The notes under the pieces were generated by a model, which worked only from the letters and a program-made list of their open reading frames with translations, did not search any database and was not told the DNA's origin. 64,000 nt of DNA from Apostichopus japonicus. Its lineage: Eukaryota > Echinodermata > Holothuroidea > Aspidochirotida > Stichopodidae. Each line of letters starts with the position of its first letter. The first letter of the stretch is position 1. Below, one piece after another: positions 51,880 to 64,000 of the stretch. The DNA lies in the NCBI RefSeq assembly GCF_037975245.1, contig NC_092582.1, positions 2,557,001 to 2,621,000 on the forward strand, written 5' to 3'. Both the position numbers and the translations under genes were made by a program.

Positions 51880-52790
51880 CTGCACTGACTGTATTGTACT
51901 GCAATGTACTGTATACTGTACCGTTCTGCACTGTATTGTGTAACTTTTCTTTACTATACTGCACTGTACTGTACTGTTCTGTACACTATTCTGTATAAAG
52001 TACTTCAAGGCATTATAAAGTGTGTACTGCTCTTTTATACTATACTGCACTATACTGTACTGTACTTTAATATACTATAATACTACTGTAATGGACCGTA
52101 CACTACTATACTGTAATTTGCACTGTACTGTACTGTAATGCACCGTACACGACTATACTGTACAATACTGTACAGTACTGCACTGTACTATGTACTGTTC
52201 TGCGCTATGCTGCACTGTACACTGTACTATACTGTACTATAAGGCACTGTGTACTGTTCTGTTCAGTATAGTGTACTGGTCTCTACTATAATGTAATTTG
52301 CACTGTACTGTACTATAATGCACCGTACACTACTACGTATACTGTACAGTACTGCAAAGTACTGCACTGTACTGTGTACTGTTCTGTGCTATGCTGCACT
52401 GTACACTGTACTATACTGTACTATAAGGCACTGTGTACTGTTCTGTTCAGTATAGTGTACTGGTCTCTACTAGTATAATATAATTTGCACTGTAATGTAC
52501 CGTACACTACTATACTGTAATTTACACTGTACTGCAATGCACCGTACACTACTACGTATACTGTACAGTACTGCAAAGTACTGCACTGTACTGTGTACTG
52601 TGCACTGTTCTGTGCTATGCTGCACTGTACACTGCACTATATTGTATTATAAGTCACTGTGTAATGTTCTGTTCAGTATTTTACTGCACTGTATAGTGTA
52701 CTGGTCTCTACTATACTGTAATGTATTGTACTGTACTATACTGTACCGTGTTGAGTTGTATTTGAATGCACAGTACTGTTGTGAGCTACT
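51880..52790. repeat. CTGTACTGTA satellite with longer-range repeats
   Basis: About 900 bp of ACTGTACTGTA-type units. A longer phrase including GCTATGCTGCACTGTACAC recurs at about 52204, 52388 and 52614, followed each time by a related segment ending near CTGGTCTCTACT. The alternating pattern allows many short hairpins. Confidence 0.9.
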
Positions 52791-54029
52791 ACATTACACA
52801 GAAAATCCTAACAGATAGTTGAACGAACACGAAATTACAAGCAGTATAGTAATAAGTTCCACCAAATACATGAGCACCTGAGTAAAACGTAACACCTTTC
52901 AACATTAAATGATGAATGCTTGGTATAACATCAGTGTGGTAAGATACAAACATTGTATCTTCACATTGAAAATCTGACCGCTATATATGCATGGCATGTT
53001 TGTTATAATGGTAAATATATAAAGCAACTAGATAAGACAAATAAACCAGGACTTAATAATGAGAGCTACATGAGCAAGTCTTTGTTTTTTTCAGATCCTT
53101 CTCCTTCTCCTCTCCTTCTCCTTCTCCTTCTCCTTCTCCCGCTCCTGCGAGTAACCCATGTGCCCCTAAGTATAAGAGGGGGGGGACTAATGATGAAAGT
53201 CAGCCTCAACAAATCTGTTCAACTTGTTCAACCAAATACAAATTCTCCTCTGTGCTGTCTGTGTCTCTGTTTTTGCTGTTTGTTCGCTTTTGCAAAATAA
53301 AACCACCATAGTATGGCCGTATTAACACCTTCTTACACTTCAAAACCCGGCAAACGAATAAAGCTTTTTTGTTTCATTTCGCTGGTATCACAAAAGATGA
53401 CTTATTATTCTCCTAAAGAAAGTACAAAGTTGACCAACATAACAGTAACGTCGCTCGACACTGACCTTGTGTAACACAGTTTTTTTTTACCTTTCTAGGA
53501 CAAATTGTTCAAAGAGGTGTCGCTGTTTCACTTCAAGTGAAGACTTTGAAAGCCTACGTAGACGTTTTGCTATGTCCCTTTACCTCACCCCTAACTTTCT
53601 CTACTGAAAATTGCCTATACTATACATAGCCCTCCAGCCAAGCGATTTGTCAGGAGTCTGTGTTACGATTAATTGAAAATAAGGAGGGGGGGGGCACCTT
53701 AAAGAACAGGGTCAAGTGCGAATGCATACGTGTGTGTGTTTTTTTTTTTTTTTGGAGGGGGGGGGTAGGAATGAGAAGCTCGAAATGCGCAAAAATCACG
53801 ATAAACAACTGTTTCCCAGCTTCAAATAATCACAATTGCACCTTAGAAGTCTGATAACAAACTTTAACAGTTTCTTTTGCATTTCTTCGGTATTTTGCAT
53901 TTTTGTTATTATTATTAGTATTGTTAATTATTTTATTCCATTGTGTCTGACAATGCAGCAGTCTAATGCGACGATTTTCGTTGGTAATTGACATATACTA
54001 AGACAACTCATCATTTCGCGTGTTTTCAT
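52791..54029. other. Unassigned DNA with microsatellites
   Basis: Contains a CTTCTC pyrimidine tract at about 53096-53147 and T/G homopolymers near 53731-53765. No supported gene. Confidence 0.4.
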
Positions 54030-54395
54030 TCACGTTATGTATGTATGTATATATTCATTAACATAAAGTCTGTTCAAAGTTTCTCTTTCGAGGTCCGGCC
54101 TTAGGAATCACAAATGATTTCGAGTTGGTTAGTATCATGTTTGATCTCTAGAGTATAAGGCAAATATGTCACCAAAACAGAACTAGTATTGTTCGATACA
54201 GGTGACAAACGCCTACAGTGGAATTACGACCTTCCTTACCGGTTTCGAACCTCTGGACATACAATCAGCGTCCATAGCCTAGTGGTTAGGGTGTCCGCAT
54301 ATAAAGCGGGAGGCCCGGGTTCGAATCCCGGTGGAGGCTGGAAGTTTCTTCACTGTTCTTGATTTTCCACTCATTACTATTTCAATTATATAACA
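54030..54395 (+). mobile_element. tRNA-derived SINE-like repeat, copy C
   Basis: Order here: TA-rich ATATATTCATT, body from AAAGTCTGTTCAAAG (54066) to GACAAACGC (about 54212), leader TGGAATTACGACC to GGTTTCGAAC, tRNA-like head (about 54270-54340; B box GGTTCGAATCC), then tail TGGAAGTTTCTTCACTG to about 54390. The head is nearly identical to copy A, where the body follows the head instead. The anticodon loop is ATATAAA. Confidence 0.8.
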
Positions 54396-54512
54396 CACAC
54401 ACACGTATCTGTTCGCTTTAGTTACACTTTTGGTTTAATCTAGTTTGCTGATTATTATTCAATTATTATTCAAAAATACTATTATTTTTATTAAGAAGCC
54501 TAACGTTTTCGT

Positions 54513-55491
<979 letters not shown>

Positions 55492-55500
<9 letters not shown>

Positions 55501-55530
55501 AATAATCCGACGCGGATTAAAATAATCCGA
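55492..55530. repeat. Tandem pair of perfect hairpins at the stop codon
   Basis: CGGATTA AAA TAATCCG (7-bp arms, 3-base loop) occurs twice in direct repeat, at 55493-55509 and 55513-55529. The first copy contains the stop codon. Confidence 0.9.
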
Positions 55531-55653
55531 ATTTCTAAAACTTCTGCTCAATTCAGCAGAAATCAGTAAGTCGCTTTGCCTTTACAACCATGCCGACATC
55601 TTCTCTATAAAACAGTTTCAATTCCTGCTACTCCTTGTCACTTTCGGTGATCA

Positions 55654-55692
55654 TGCACTGAAGAAGAGCTAGTTTTGCTCGAAAGCTCTGCA
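55654..55692 (+). ncRNA. Small hammerhead-like ribozyme motif in the Penelope-like 3' region
   Basis: The order is helix I TGCA, core CTGAAGA (55658-55664), extra A, helix II GAGC / loop TAGTTTT / GCTC, core GAA (55681-55683), self-complementary AGCT, C (55688, predicted cleavage-site base), then TGCA pairing with the first strand. It is 39 nt, identical in length and layout to the motifs at 36.2-36.4 kb, yet all three helices differ in sequence while keeping pairing. The short self-complementary helix III implies action as a dimer. The extra A after the core box is the main doubt. Confidence 0.55.
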
Positions 55693-55808
55693 AAAACCAA
55701 ACATTGGCTGTTTTACTTCCAATCACTTACCTAATTCAATTATTGTATCTCACTCGAGATCCAGCCTTTCTCTAAATGCAGCATAGTTGTTTAACAGTTT
55801 CCGTTATT

Positions 55809-55810
<2 letters not shown>

Positions 55811-55899
<89 letters not shown>
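55811..55899. repeat. (TA)n tract
   Basis: About 45 uninterrupted TA units, forming the 3' flank of the Penelope-like element. Confidence 0.95.
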
Positions 55900-55903
<4 letters not shown>

Positions 55904-58063
55904 TATATTTCAGGGGATTTTATCCAAGCAGATATTCTACAATATTTAAGTAACATTTAGATACCACGCATGATAAATATCCATAACTATAGAAAGTTAT
56001 GAAATTCAACGTATTATGAAATTAAAATGTGAGCGTTTCTGTTTAAAAAAAAAGTAACCATGCATGCGACACCGGTTTCCATTGCACTTTTAATATAAAT
56101 AAATCAATAATCAAATTAAACAATATTAATAACGGAAATAGGTCTACTATAACGTTTTAATTAACGTAAATCCTAGCCGTGAGGGATTTAACTGCTTCAT
56201 AAGGGTTGTTCATATACGAACCACTTAATCATATTCAGAATAAGTCAGGTTGTTTCATTTAAAGCATCATTGCATCTGTGTGATATTTTTTTTTCATGGA
56301 ATTGAACTTCTCGTTGTTGTCTAGGTATACCTTTGAAGCGATAGAACATTCGAAGACTTGTTTTTTTTTTAACTTGAAGCAAATTTAATACTTTTCTTAA
56401 GTATCGGAACAATGTATGTTGGATATAAGGAACTGGGTAGTGCATGACATAGACCAGGAACTCTTAACAGGCGTCCCGCGGGTAATATCCGGGTCCGTGA
56501 ACTCCGTGTCTTTAAAGCCGGAACGTTTGAAGTCTTTAAAGATAAGGTTTAATGAAAACTTGGTTCTCCTTCGCCCTTTGCTACAATCAAAATGCCTCTC
56601 AGGCCTTCCTCGAAAAATTAATTGAGAGACATTTTCAAAACCCATTCACTTCATATATACACAGCAAATACTGACAATATAGCTGATTTTGACCGCGAGT
56701 GTCTTTATGATGTTCCCGTCTCAACTTGGTTTATTATTTCTTTTTACCCGAGTACAACATCATATTGAATGCTACCGAATGAGTCCAACCTGCCATAATG
56801 CGTTATCGTAAATTTCAAGTTTGAGCGATGCGTTAAGGGCAATTTCGCTCGTTAAGGAGGTAATAAAATATAACTGGCGCCCTCCATTGGGATGAATAAC
56901 TGCCGCTGTGCCGTAAACAGGGTCTTAAGTTAACATGTGCACGGACTGGGTGTTCATAACATAACATCACTACAATTACATTAATTGTAGCAAACTTTCA
57001 AACTGAATTATTTTTATTTCTTTGTCTTGTTAATAAACTGACAGCAGTAAAATTCAGCTGGCTAATGATGGTGTTAAGCTTGTGTCTGTTACGAATAGAA
57101 GAACTACGCCATTGTTCCATTTCCACTCACACAGAAGTCACACCCCCCCCCCACCCCATGCATTGCATATCGCAGATGACTTCAGTTGAATTCGAATAAA
57201 TGAGAAGGTGAAAGGTTCTATTTACAAAGTGAACGTATATTTTCTTAGACAATACATAGTATCATGACATGTTTACAATCACGATTCAAGAAGTAATTTA
57301 CAAAGATATTTCTGTCTAAAATGTTCCAACAAAAGTATAACAATTATATGAGACACTGAATCACCGGGCAGTATTATTTTTGTTTTTCGTAATAAAGATA
57401 ATTTGTGTGTGTGGGTTGGTGTGCATGTGTTCGTGTGTGCGTGCTTGTGCATGTTGCGAAACGCAAGATAGCTAGCGGAAATGTGTGGCGTATTTGACTG
57501 ACACAGAAAAGGTAAGTCTATAAAGGTCCAAGTCAAATCATTTGATAGAAAAAGTGAAATCTCTTGACATATTCCTCTGGTGATCGTTATCCCTTTAATA
57601 GTTGGCATCCGATCCCTGGCTCTTTATTTGAAAAGTTATCGGTCCCCGTAGCGTAAAATACTTTAGCAGTAAAATACACTGTTATGGGTTAATATAGCAT
57701 TGCTGTCAAACAGACTATACATAATTGCTAACTTTAATCAAGACGATCTCATTAGTAAGTGCATGCAGATATGCTTCAGCGCGGAGTTGGAGAATATATG
57801 AGTACAACCGCATGAGTGCGAGTACAATCAGAATTTCCCTCTGGTGTCATTAGGAAAACGAGTACCGCATAATGAGTACTGGTACAACTTGGGATAACTT
57901 CCTTCTGGTTATGAGTACCAGTGAGTACAACAGAATGAGTATGAGGTATGAGTACAACAGAATTAATACTAGTACAAAATGTTGCGATAGTTCATATACT
58001 ACTATTGAAAATGTCATGCGTACGAGTACAAATCTGCAATTGCGAGTACAATATTAATAATAA
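55900..58063. other. Unassigned DNA
   Basis: No supported gene. A 69-codon plus-strand frame at 56416-56625 and an 82-codon minus frame over it are unrecognised. A GAGTAC-rich stretch lies at 57800-58050. Confidence 0.4.
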
Positions 58064-58405
58064 TAATAAGAAGAAGAAATGTAAATTTATATAGCGCCGA
58101 TATCCAGAGGAAAACCAATGCTCAGTGGCGCTAGTGCTCAGGGAATTCAGTCAAAATTAGATAAGTTTTGAGTCTGTATTTGAATATGTTAACGTTGGGT
58201 GCCGATTTGATGTGCAGTGGAAGTGAGTTCCAAAGAGTAGGAGCGGCATTAGAAAATGATCGTTGACCAAATGACTTGAGCTTCCAATTGGTACATGGAG
58301 CAGTAGCTGATTGGAGGATCGGAGAGAGCGGGTGGTGGTCCTCCGACTGATCATGCTACTCATGTATTCTGGTGCTAATCCATGTAGGGTTTTATATAAG
58401 TACAA
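58064..58405 (-). pseudogene. 3' end of a CR1/L2-like LINE, frameshifted
   Basis: On the minus strand the frame reads LYKTLHGLAPEYMSSMI and RSLRSSNQLLLHVP, the conserved end region of CR1/L2/Rex-type reverse transcriptases. After that, one frameshift is needed: a different frame then gives GQRSFSNAAPTLWNSLPLHI and a Lys/Tyr-rich end before TAG. A short 3' UTR with TATATAAATTTACAT and a TTC/TTA microsatellite tail (58048-58078 on the plus strand) follows. The RT core is absent. The insertion interrupts GAGTAC-rich sequence. Confidence 0.75.
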
Positions 58406-61020
58406 GTTAAGTTTACTATCCTATTTAGGACGAGTACCAGTAGTTATTCACTGCGAGTCTGCTTAGGTGAAGAGTTCAAGAGATGCCATTTTAGATAATT
58501 GCTCGTTAGTAATTGTTTAAGGCATTTTTACCAGCAGATTGGTGTTTGCATTACTTTTTGAGTAGAAGAACTACTTCATATCGTTAGTATATTGGCAATG
58601 CACTGTTTGAAGTTGCTGGTTGCATTTTTCTGCATAAAGGTAATCAGAACAGCATCAATTGTTAGTGTTAAAAAAGTTATAAAAGTTTTGTAAATATCAG
58701 TTTCCCTGAAATTTTGATTTTTTGAAATGAGTCAGAGACATTGAAGTAGGTTAGATGACATAACAAAATGTTCAGCGAGGAGATATGCTTTGAGTGTGCC
58801 TTTAAAATTGCTCGTTAAAATCTGAGATTGAGTGGCCATTATTTGACTTCTAGCCACTTTTAATATCACTCGCCACCTCATAAACATACGCTTAAATAAA
58901 AACACCATTTCATACTTTGTTACATTAACCTCAAAACAAGTATTCAAACTCTTTAAGAAAAGAACAAAACTCTTTAAAGACAACAAAAAAAGCGCTCGAC
59001 AAAGTCACACCTACCACACTTTCATATAGCAGAAAAACGAAGCCTAGCCTGCAAAAATGCAATATGGATAAAATCAGTCATCGTCATTATAACTGTTCTG
59101 GGTAATAAGCTGAAAAACATGATAGATTGTGGACAGTTATTCCAGAGTATTTGTTGTAAATATTATGGTCATGGACGACCGACTATAACTATAAAGACAA
59201 ATCTTTATAAATAATTATATTAATTTATAAATAATTATATAAATAATATCTTTAGGAAGCAAGGCTCTTGTAAATTAATGATGTGCTTAAAGGTATAACA
59301 ATGAAAAGTTTGACATAGTCAGTAATTAAGTTTGCTTTGTCAGGAAATTTAACGAGTAAACTTTCTTGTACATAGGTCTCTTGATAACACATAATCTCTA
59401 CACGTCAAAGAGATATCTTTCCAACATACGCACACAGGTGTGTTTTACATTCAGACAGTGAGGACCCCATTGTGTCCAATTCCACGTACCCTAACCATTA
59501 TGATACCCGTGAACAATAGAATTCTTCTGGGGACGTGTCGATTCTTTTGAACTGACGTCTGAGGACTTGGAATTCCTTTGTTCTCAGTCAGAATACAAAA
59601 CAAGTGCACACAAACATACATATGTGCGATGTTATATACATTTTCCAGCCTTCTTAGCAATCCTCATAGCTTTATAGGCCGTTCTTGCCTCCACTACCTG
59701 TCTACATGTCTGTATAACTGATTCACCATTGTGTAGGCAGACATACAGAAAGAAAGACAGACAGACAGACAGACATACAGACAGATATACATGCACCTAC
59801 TTTTAAACTGTTCTATTATTCGTCAAACAACGGATAACTTGATGACGTTCTCACCCCTTCCGAATTCCTAGTTACGATATTGTTCTAATATTATCATTTG
59901 CTTGTTATTACAATAATCCAATCGTGTGTGTGTCTGTGTGTGCGTGTACTTCTCGAGGCCAAGATGGCTTGGGGGGGGGTCTTTTTGTCCACCCGCCTAT
60001 CGTCCCGTTTTCCTCTTACTTAGTCAATTTACAAGAAATTAAACACAAAAATAAATCTGAGTGACAGATCTGTCTCTTTAAGAATTTCATTACCGACTAA
60101 TGATGAGTAGTTTTTTTTTTCTTTTTTTTTCATTTTCTTTTTTTCAAGTAAGTTCAGTTTATAACTTAGCTGCATGGCGCCGACCGTCGGGTCAGTGACA
60201 ATGTTGACGTCAGTATTCGTACGCCAGCATAGTTTCCATTGTTTAAGATATACTGGCGTCGGTTTCGTAACGTAAAATGACAAGCTAGTCAATCACATTT
60301 GGCTTGATTTAAATAACTAAATTGAGTGACACGTTATAGTAACACGAGCTCAATTCTTATAGAAAGATCTAATCGAAAAAATGTGTAGGCTGTACTGACA
60401 GAAATTTCCTAATGTAAGTTTAATATATTATTAGTGTTGCAAATGGAATGGAAATTGTTGACCGAACTAAGGCATATTTAGAAGTTAAGGTAGCAATCTT
60501 TATGCTGCTTCATGTGATAAATGAGCAAAAGATTTCGTGTTTTTTCTTTCCATCTACGTTTGATCATATAATAGTCTATAGACTAGGTCTGCAAACGATG
60601 GCATATAGGTGCATAACGTTATGACATACATGAATGTGTGCGTGTGTGTGTGTGTGTGTAATACTCTCATTCCTTATTGCACTTCTAATCGTCATTCCTC
60701 TTATATATTATCATTTATTCAATAGAAATAAAATGTTTATATAAAAAAATATCAATAATATGGTCCAGTAATAACATTAACATTGTGTTGAGTTGATATT
60801 CTTACAAAAAAATATTCGCTCTTTTATTTTTATATTTTGGTCTAATTTTCATATTCATTTTTAGTTGTTTTTTATGCATAATTAAAGGTCAAGTCGGGTT
60901 CCCTCCGTACAGAGCAATACCTGTGAAATCTCTGGATTATTGAAAATCCCATATACTTTATCAGTATGCGAATGAGATATAGTACAGATTATATAGTATT
61001 GTCTATAAATATATATTTAG
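58406..61020. other. Unassigned AT-rich DNA
   Basis: No supported gene. Microsatellites: ACAG units at about 59748-59785 and GT at about 60636-60658. Confidence 0.45.
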
Positions 61021-61024
61021 CATA

Positions 61025-61027
<3 letters not shown>

Positions 61028-61071
<44 letters not shown>

Positions 61072-61087
61072 ATATATATATAAAGTC

Positions 61088-61118
<31 letters not shown>

Positions 61119-61151
61119 ATATAAAGTCTATATATAAAGTCTATATATAAA

Positions 61152-61223
<72 letters not shown>

Positions 61224-61300
61224 AGACTAGTTGAGACTAGTGGAACACTAGTAGTTGTAACTCAGAGTTTCACGCGTTGAGCGATCATCAGACAACTCGT

Positions 61301-61346
<46 letters not shown>
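61028..61346. repeat. (TA)n complex with AAAGTC interruptions
   Basis: TA tracts broken five times by AAAGTC or AGTC between 61060 and 61155, then a pure TA tract to 61219, an 83-bp unique island (61220-61302) and a second TA tract to 61346. Confidence 0.9.
61248..61302 (-). ncRNA. Type I hammerhead-ribozyme-like motif between (TA)n tracts
   Basis: Minus strand, 5' to 3': helix I CTA, CG, AGTTGT; core CTGATGA (61291-61285); helix II TCGC / TCAAC / GCGT; core GAAA (61271-61268); short helix III AC / TCTGA / GT; T as predicted cleavage-site base (61259); then ACAACT, AC, TAG, which pairs with the first strand (6 bp, 2x2 internal loop, 3 bp). The minimal helix III and the internal loop in helix I are known traits of hammerheads in Penelope-like elements and retrozymes. 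The base pair next to the core in helix II is a T-T mismatch, so activity may be weak. Confidence 0.55.
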
Positions 61347-61351
<5 letters not shown>

Positions 61352-62087
61352 GCGTACTATGTATTTTGAATGCCTTCCAACGTTTCAATTTCATTAACTG
61401 TTGGCATTTTGAATAGTACAGTTTAACATAAATTTGACATGGGGTTCATAAGTGAAACTCTGTTTTGTCACTTTATAGATGTAGGAGTTATACTATCCTT
61501 GCATACATGAAAAAAAAACACACAATGAGAAAGCAAATTTTCAAAATGGCAGCTCCCAGACATGACTTTTAAACTAGGATACCTCCCAAACGAAACAAGA
61601 CTTTTCTAGCCTGTTTTTGGGGGGGGGGGGGGGGAGTTGTGCTTCACAATGATCTGTCATATTAGTGAAAGATGATAGCTGGCTTTGAGTTCCCTTTTAT
61701 TCTCGCCAAGGGCGACAGGCGAGACAGTCCTTCAAATGTTAAACTAACACGCACCAATGTTAGTGTTGTAATTAAAACGCTTCACGAGTAGTATTTTAGA
61801 AGACTTGAACGTGTAAACACTAACCCTTATCAAATATACTCATAATAAAGCTTTCCAAAGTTCAAATGCAGTATCTTATATAATAAGGAACTATATTGAA
61901 CTCTTAACAAGGATGCACCGAGGAACAAGACTAAGGTATTAATATTTAAGCACGTATTAAGTCCCCACAGAGTTCTCTCTTGTCTACGAGGTTATATTAT
62001 GGCTAACAGGCTTCTTAATCATTGTATACCAGCAGCAAAGGAAGATGCTTAATTGCTTTTTAAGAAAAGTCATCCGAGATGCACATA

Positions 62088-62262
62088 AATACCTTTATGT
62101 ACTCTTAACCCCTCAAAAAGATTGGAAACTTGTAGATGATCGTGTGAGGTAAAGCTGTGTTAGGGTGCAAGATACCTTTATGCACTCTCAATCCCCCCCC
62201 CCCCCCCAAAAAAAAAAAAAAAAAAAAAGATTGGGAATTTGAAGATGACCGTGTGAGGTCAA
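62088..62262. repeat. Tandem duplication with C15-A21 expansion
   Basis: ATACCTTTATG, then ACTCT, AAAAGATTGG and GATCGTGTGAGGT appear twice (from about 62090 and 62172). In the second copy the short CCCC...AAAAA stretch has become C15 (62193-62207) plus about 21 A. Confidence 0.75.
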
Positions 62263-63622
62263 GCCTAGCATAATAACCAAATAATGTGTATCCACATCTC
62301 AACCAGTTTCCCCTTACGTTGAGACTTTAACCAAGTAATCAAGACGGTTGTGTTGCGTCAAGTGACGTATCATGTGGGGGTCATCTTTAACCTTTGCTTT
62401 TCATTGGTTCTATTCAAAGATTTAAAATTGTCTCGTCAATTTCTACCTCAATTTTTCTGATGGTCTTTTACGTTGTAGGTTAATTAATATGACATAAACA
62501 CAGAGAGTGTGATTACCTAAAGTTAATATCATGAGAACTTTGAAGTTCGTTTGGTGTTACGGTTAGTGATAAGTTTCTTTCAAACACTCTTTCGTACAAG
62601 CTTTCACAGCTTTGACCTTTGTTCTACGCGATATAAACTTTGAGAGTTGCCGGTATTTTGCAACGCGCGCAATTGCGAAACAGTTTTTCAATTTCAGTGA
62701 TCTCTGACCTTTACCCCTATGACGTCATAACTCACGACAGGGCTCAAACCTCAAAGTTTGAAGTTCCATCAGGCTAACGATTATAACATAAGTTTACGAC
62801 ATACCTTTGACGCAGTTGTTGACCAGTTTGAACTTTGACCTCAATGTACCTCAATGTAGCTTTGAAAGTCTGATAATCCTGATATGTATGAGGGCTTTGG
62901 TCATTTTGATGTTGTGGTACGCGTTTAATGCCCAAAGTGCTGTTTTATTGGGGGGGGGGGGTATGCCTTTGACGCTATGACGTCATAACTAACGTAGGCC
63001 TGACATTAAGTACCCACCAAGTCCATCGGCCTTAAAGCTTAGGAGGAATTCGTGACAAACTTCTTGTTTACTCACATACACACATTGACACACGCACATA
63101 CTGTTACATACACCCAATGACACTTTTTTTTTATCCCAACCCCATATTGGTAAGGCTACCCCATGCTATCATGTTGTACCTCCCACGTATGCAAACTAAC
63201 CCACAAAAGTTTCATTTCAATAAACTAAGGGAGTGAGGTGGACAACAATTGCAGTACCAAATATTAATGTAAAATAACATTTTAGTTCCAATCTCATCCC
63301 AGTAGGCTAGATTACATGTAAAGATATGAATGATAAAGAACGCCGCCTAAACTGACCTTTGTACCTTCAGGCATGTTTATGTAATGAACGATTACAAACA
63401 TCACATTACATCACATTAAAATATCATTACAAAATATTACATCATCTCAATTTGGTAACTAGTACTATAGTGTTAATCTCACTGTAAAATACTCAGAACA
63501 TCAATGCCAAGTTACATCTAGATGTAGTTGATAAAACTGAAAATATTATAAAAATCAGTAACGATATTTTTTGGTTTAAAAATATTGTCAATGGTAAACG
63601 AATAAATTGTCTTCTATTTTAT

Positions 63623-63667
63623 ACGCGACAAACTCTTGTCGCGTTTCAAACTCTTGTCGCGTTTCAA
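63623..63667. repeat. 9-bp hairpin followed by an 18-bp tandem repeat
   Basis: ACGCGACAA (63623-63631) pairs perfectly with TTGTCGCGT (63636-63644) across a 4-base loop. The unit ACTCTTGTCGCGTTTCAA occurs twice in tandem (63632-63649 and 63650-63667), so the right arm is duplicated. Confidence 0.85.
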
Positions 63668-64000
63668 AATCAATATATCACCCCGCAGTCAATCTTCCCT
63701 TGATATTCTATGACTTGACTTACTTTTTGAAAGTCGCTAATTAAACCACCCCGTTATTCCAAATCATTAATAACATTGTTCACAAAACAAAACAGCATAT
63801 ACACAACGAAAGCCAAACTTTACCTTTGTAGCAGGCGGAATAGATGTGTTGGGACAAGGTTACACACTCTTCCCCAACCAGTACAAGTGAAAGCGTAGAC
63901 CTCAACGGCGTAGCGTGTGTTATAAGGCCGTTGTTAATCTCATCATACATCTGGGGTCTCATCATTGAGTCCTTTACCAACTCTACTATGGTTCTCTGAA

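Larger units (their letters stand above)
61347..64000. other. Unassigned DNA with small repeats
   Basis: No supported gene. Contains a G16 tract at 61619-61634, a duplicated segment at 62088-62262, a G tract near 62950-62961 and a hairpin repeat at 63623-63667. Confidence 0.45.

Noticed and set aside
56397-56645. Overlapping 69-codon plus and 82-codon minus frames
   Set aside because: Neither has recognisable motifs or splice sites, and overlapping open frames on both strands argue against coding.

Overview
This is AT-rich nuclear DNA from an animal, most likely a marine invertebrate. The support is simple repeats at high density, animal-type retroelements (RTE-like and CR1/L2-like LINEs, a Penelope-like element, tRNA-derived SINEs), short DNA transposons with TTAA-flanked or hAT-type ends, and no prokaryotic gene organisation. 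An echinoderm is possible, but that is only an impression from the repeat style. No complete protein-coding host gene could be supported. The only long convincing reading frames are retroelement fragments, and a few short exon-like pieces may belong to host genes.

Layout. 1-3.0 kb is unassigned. 3.06-5.71 kb holds a tRNA-derived repeat (minus strand) and an RTE-like reverse transcriptase body bracketed by (TA)n tracts. 5.7-20.7 kb is mostly unassigned, with small non-autonomous DNA transposons at 6.89, 12.73, 14.28 and 19.28 kb. 20.7-21.9 kb is a GATAC-rich satellite with a 116-bp higher-order period. A second copy of the 19.3-kb TTAA-flanked element lies at 25.84 kb. 27.64-32.13 kb looks like one DNA transposon of about 4.5 kb with CACTG ends and clustered TTAGTC/GACTAA motifs at both ends; a foldback element of about 1.25 kb is nested in it. 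35.8 kb has another SINE copy, and 36.2-36.43 kb has an inverted pair of hammerhead-like motifs. 37.6-38.2 kb is a GTR-rich repeat. 43.2-49.5 kb has three phase-0 exon-like pieces on the plus strand, a Ser/Leu-type tRNA-derived SINE, a hAT-type element and a 122-bp tandem repeat. 49.9-50.3 and 51.9-52.8 kb are minisatellites or satellites. 54.0-55.9 kb holds a third SINE copy and the C-terminal part of a Penelope-like element (linker plus GIY-YIG endonuclease) between long (TA)n tracts. 58.1-58.4 kb is the frameshifted 3' end of a CR1/L2-like LINE. 61.0-61.35 kb is a (TA)n complex containing a hammerhead-like motif of canonical type.

The most interesting theme is a set of four hammerhead-ribozyme-like motifs. 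Three are 39 nt long with the same architecture, and one of these lies in the 3' region of the Penelope-like element. Their core boxes are mostly constant (one copy has lost the first G of GAAA) while helices I, II and III differ in sequence but keep pairing between families. Retroelement pieces also repeatedly sit next to, or between, (TA)n tracts.
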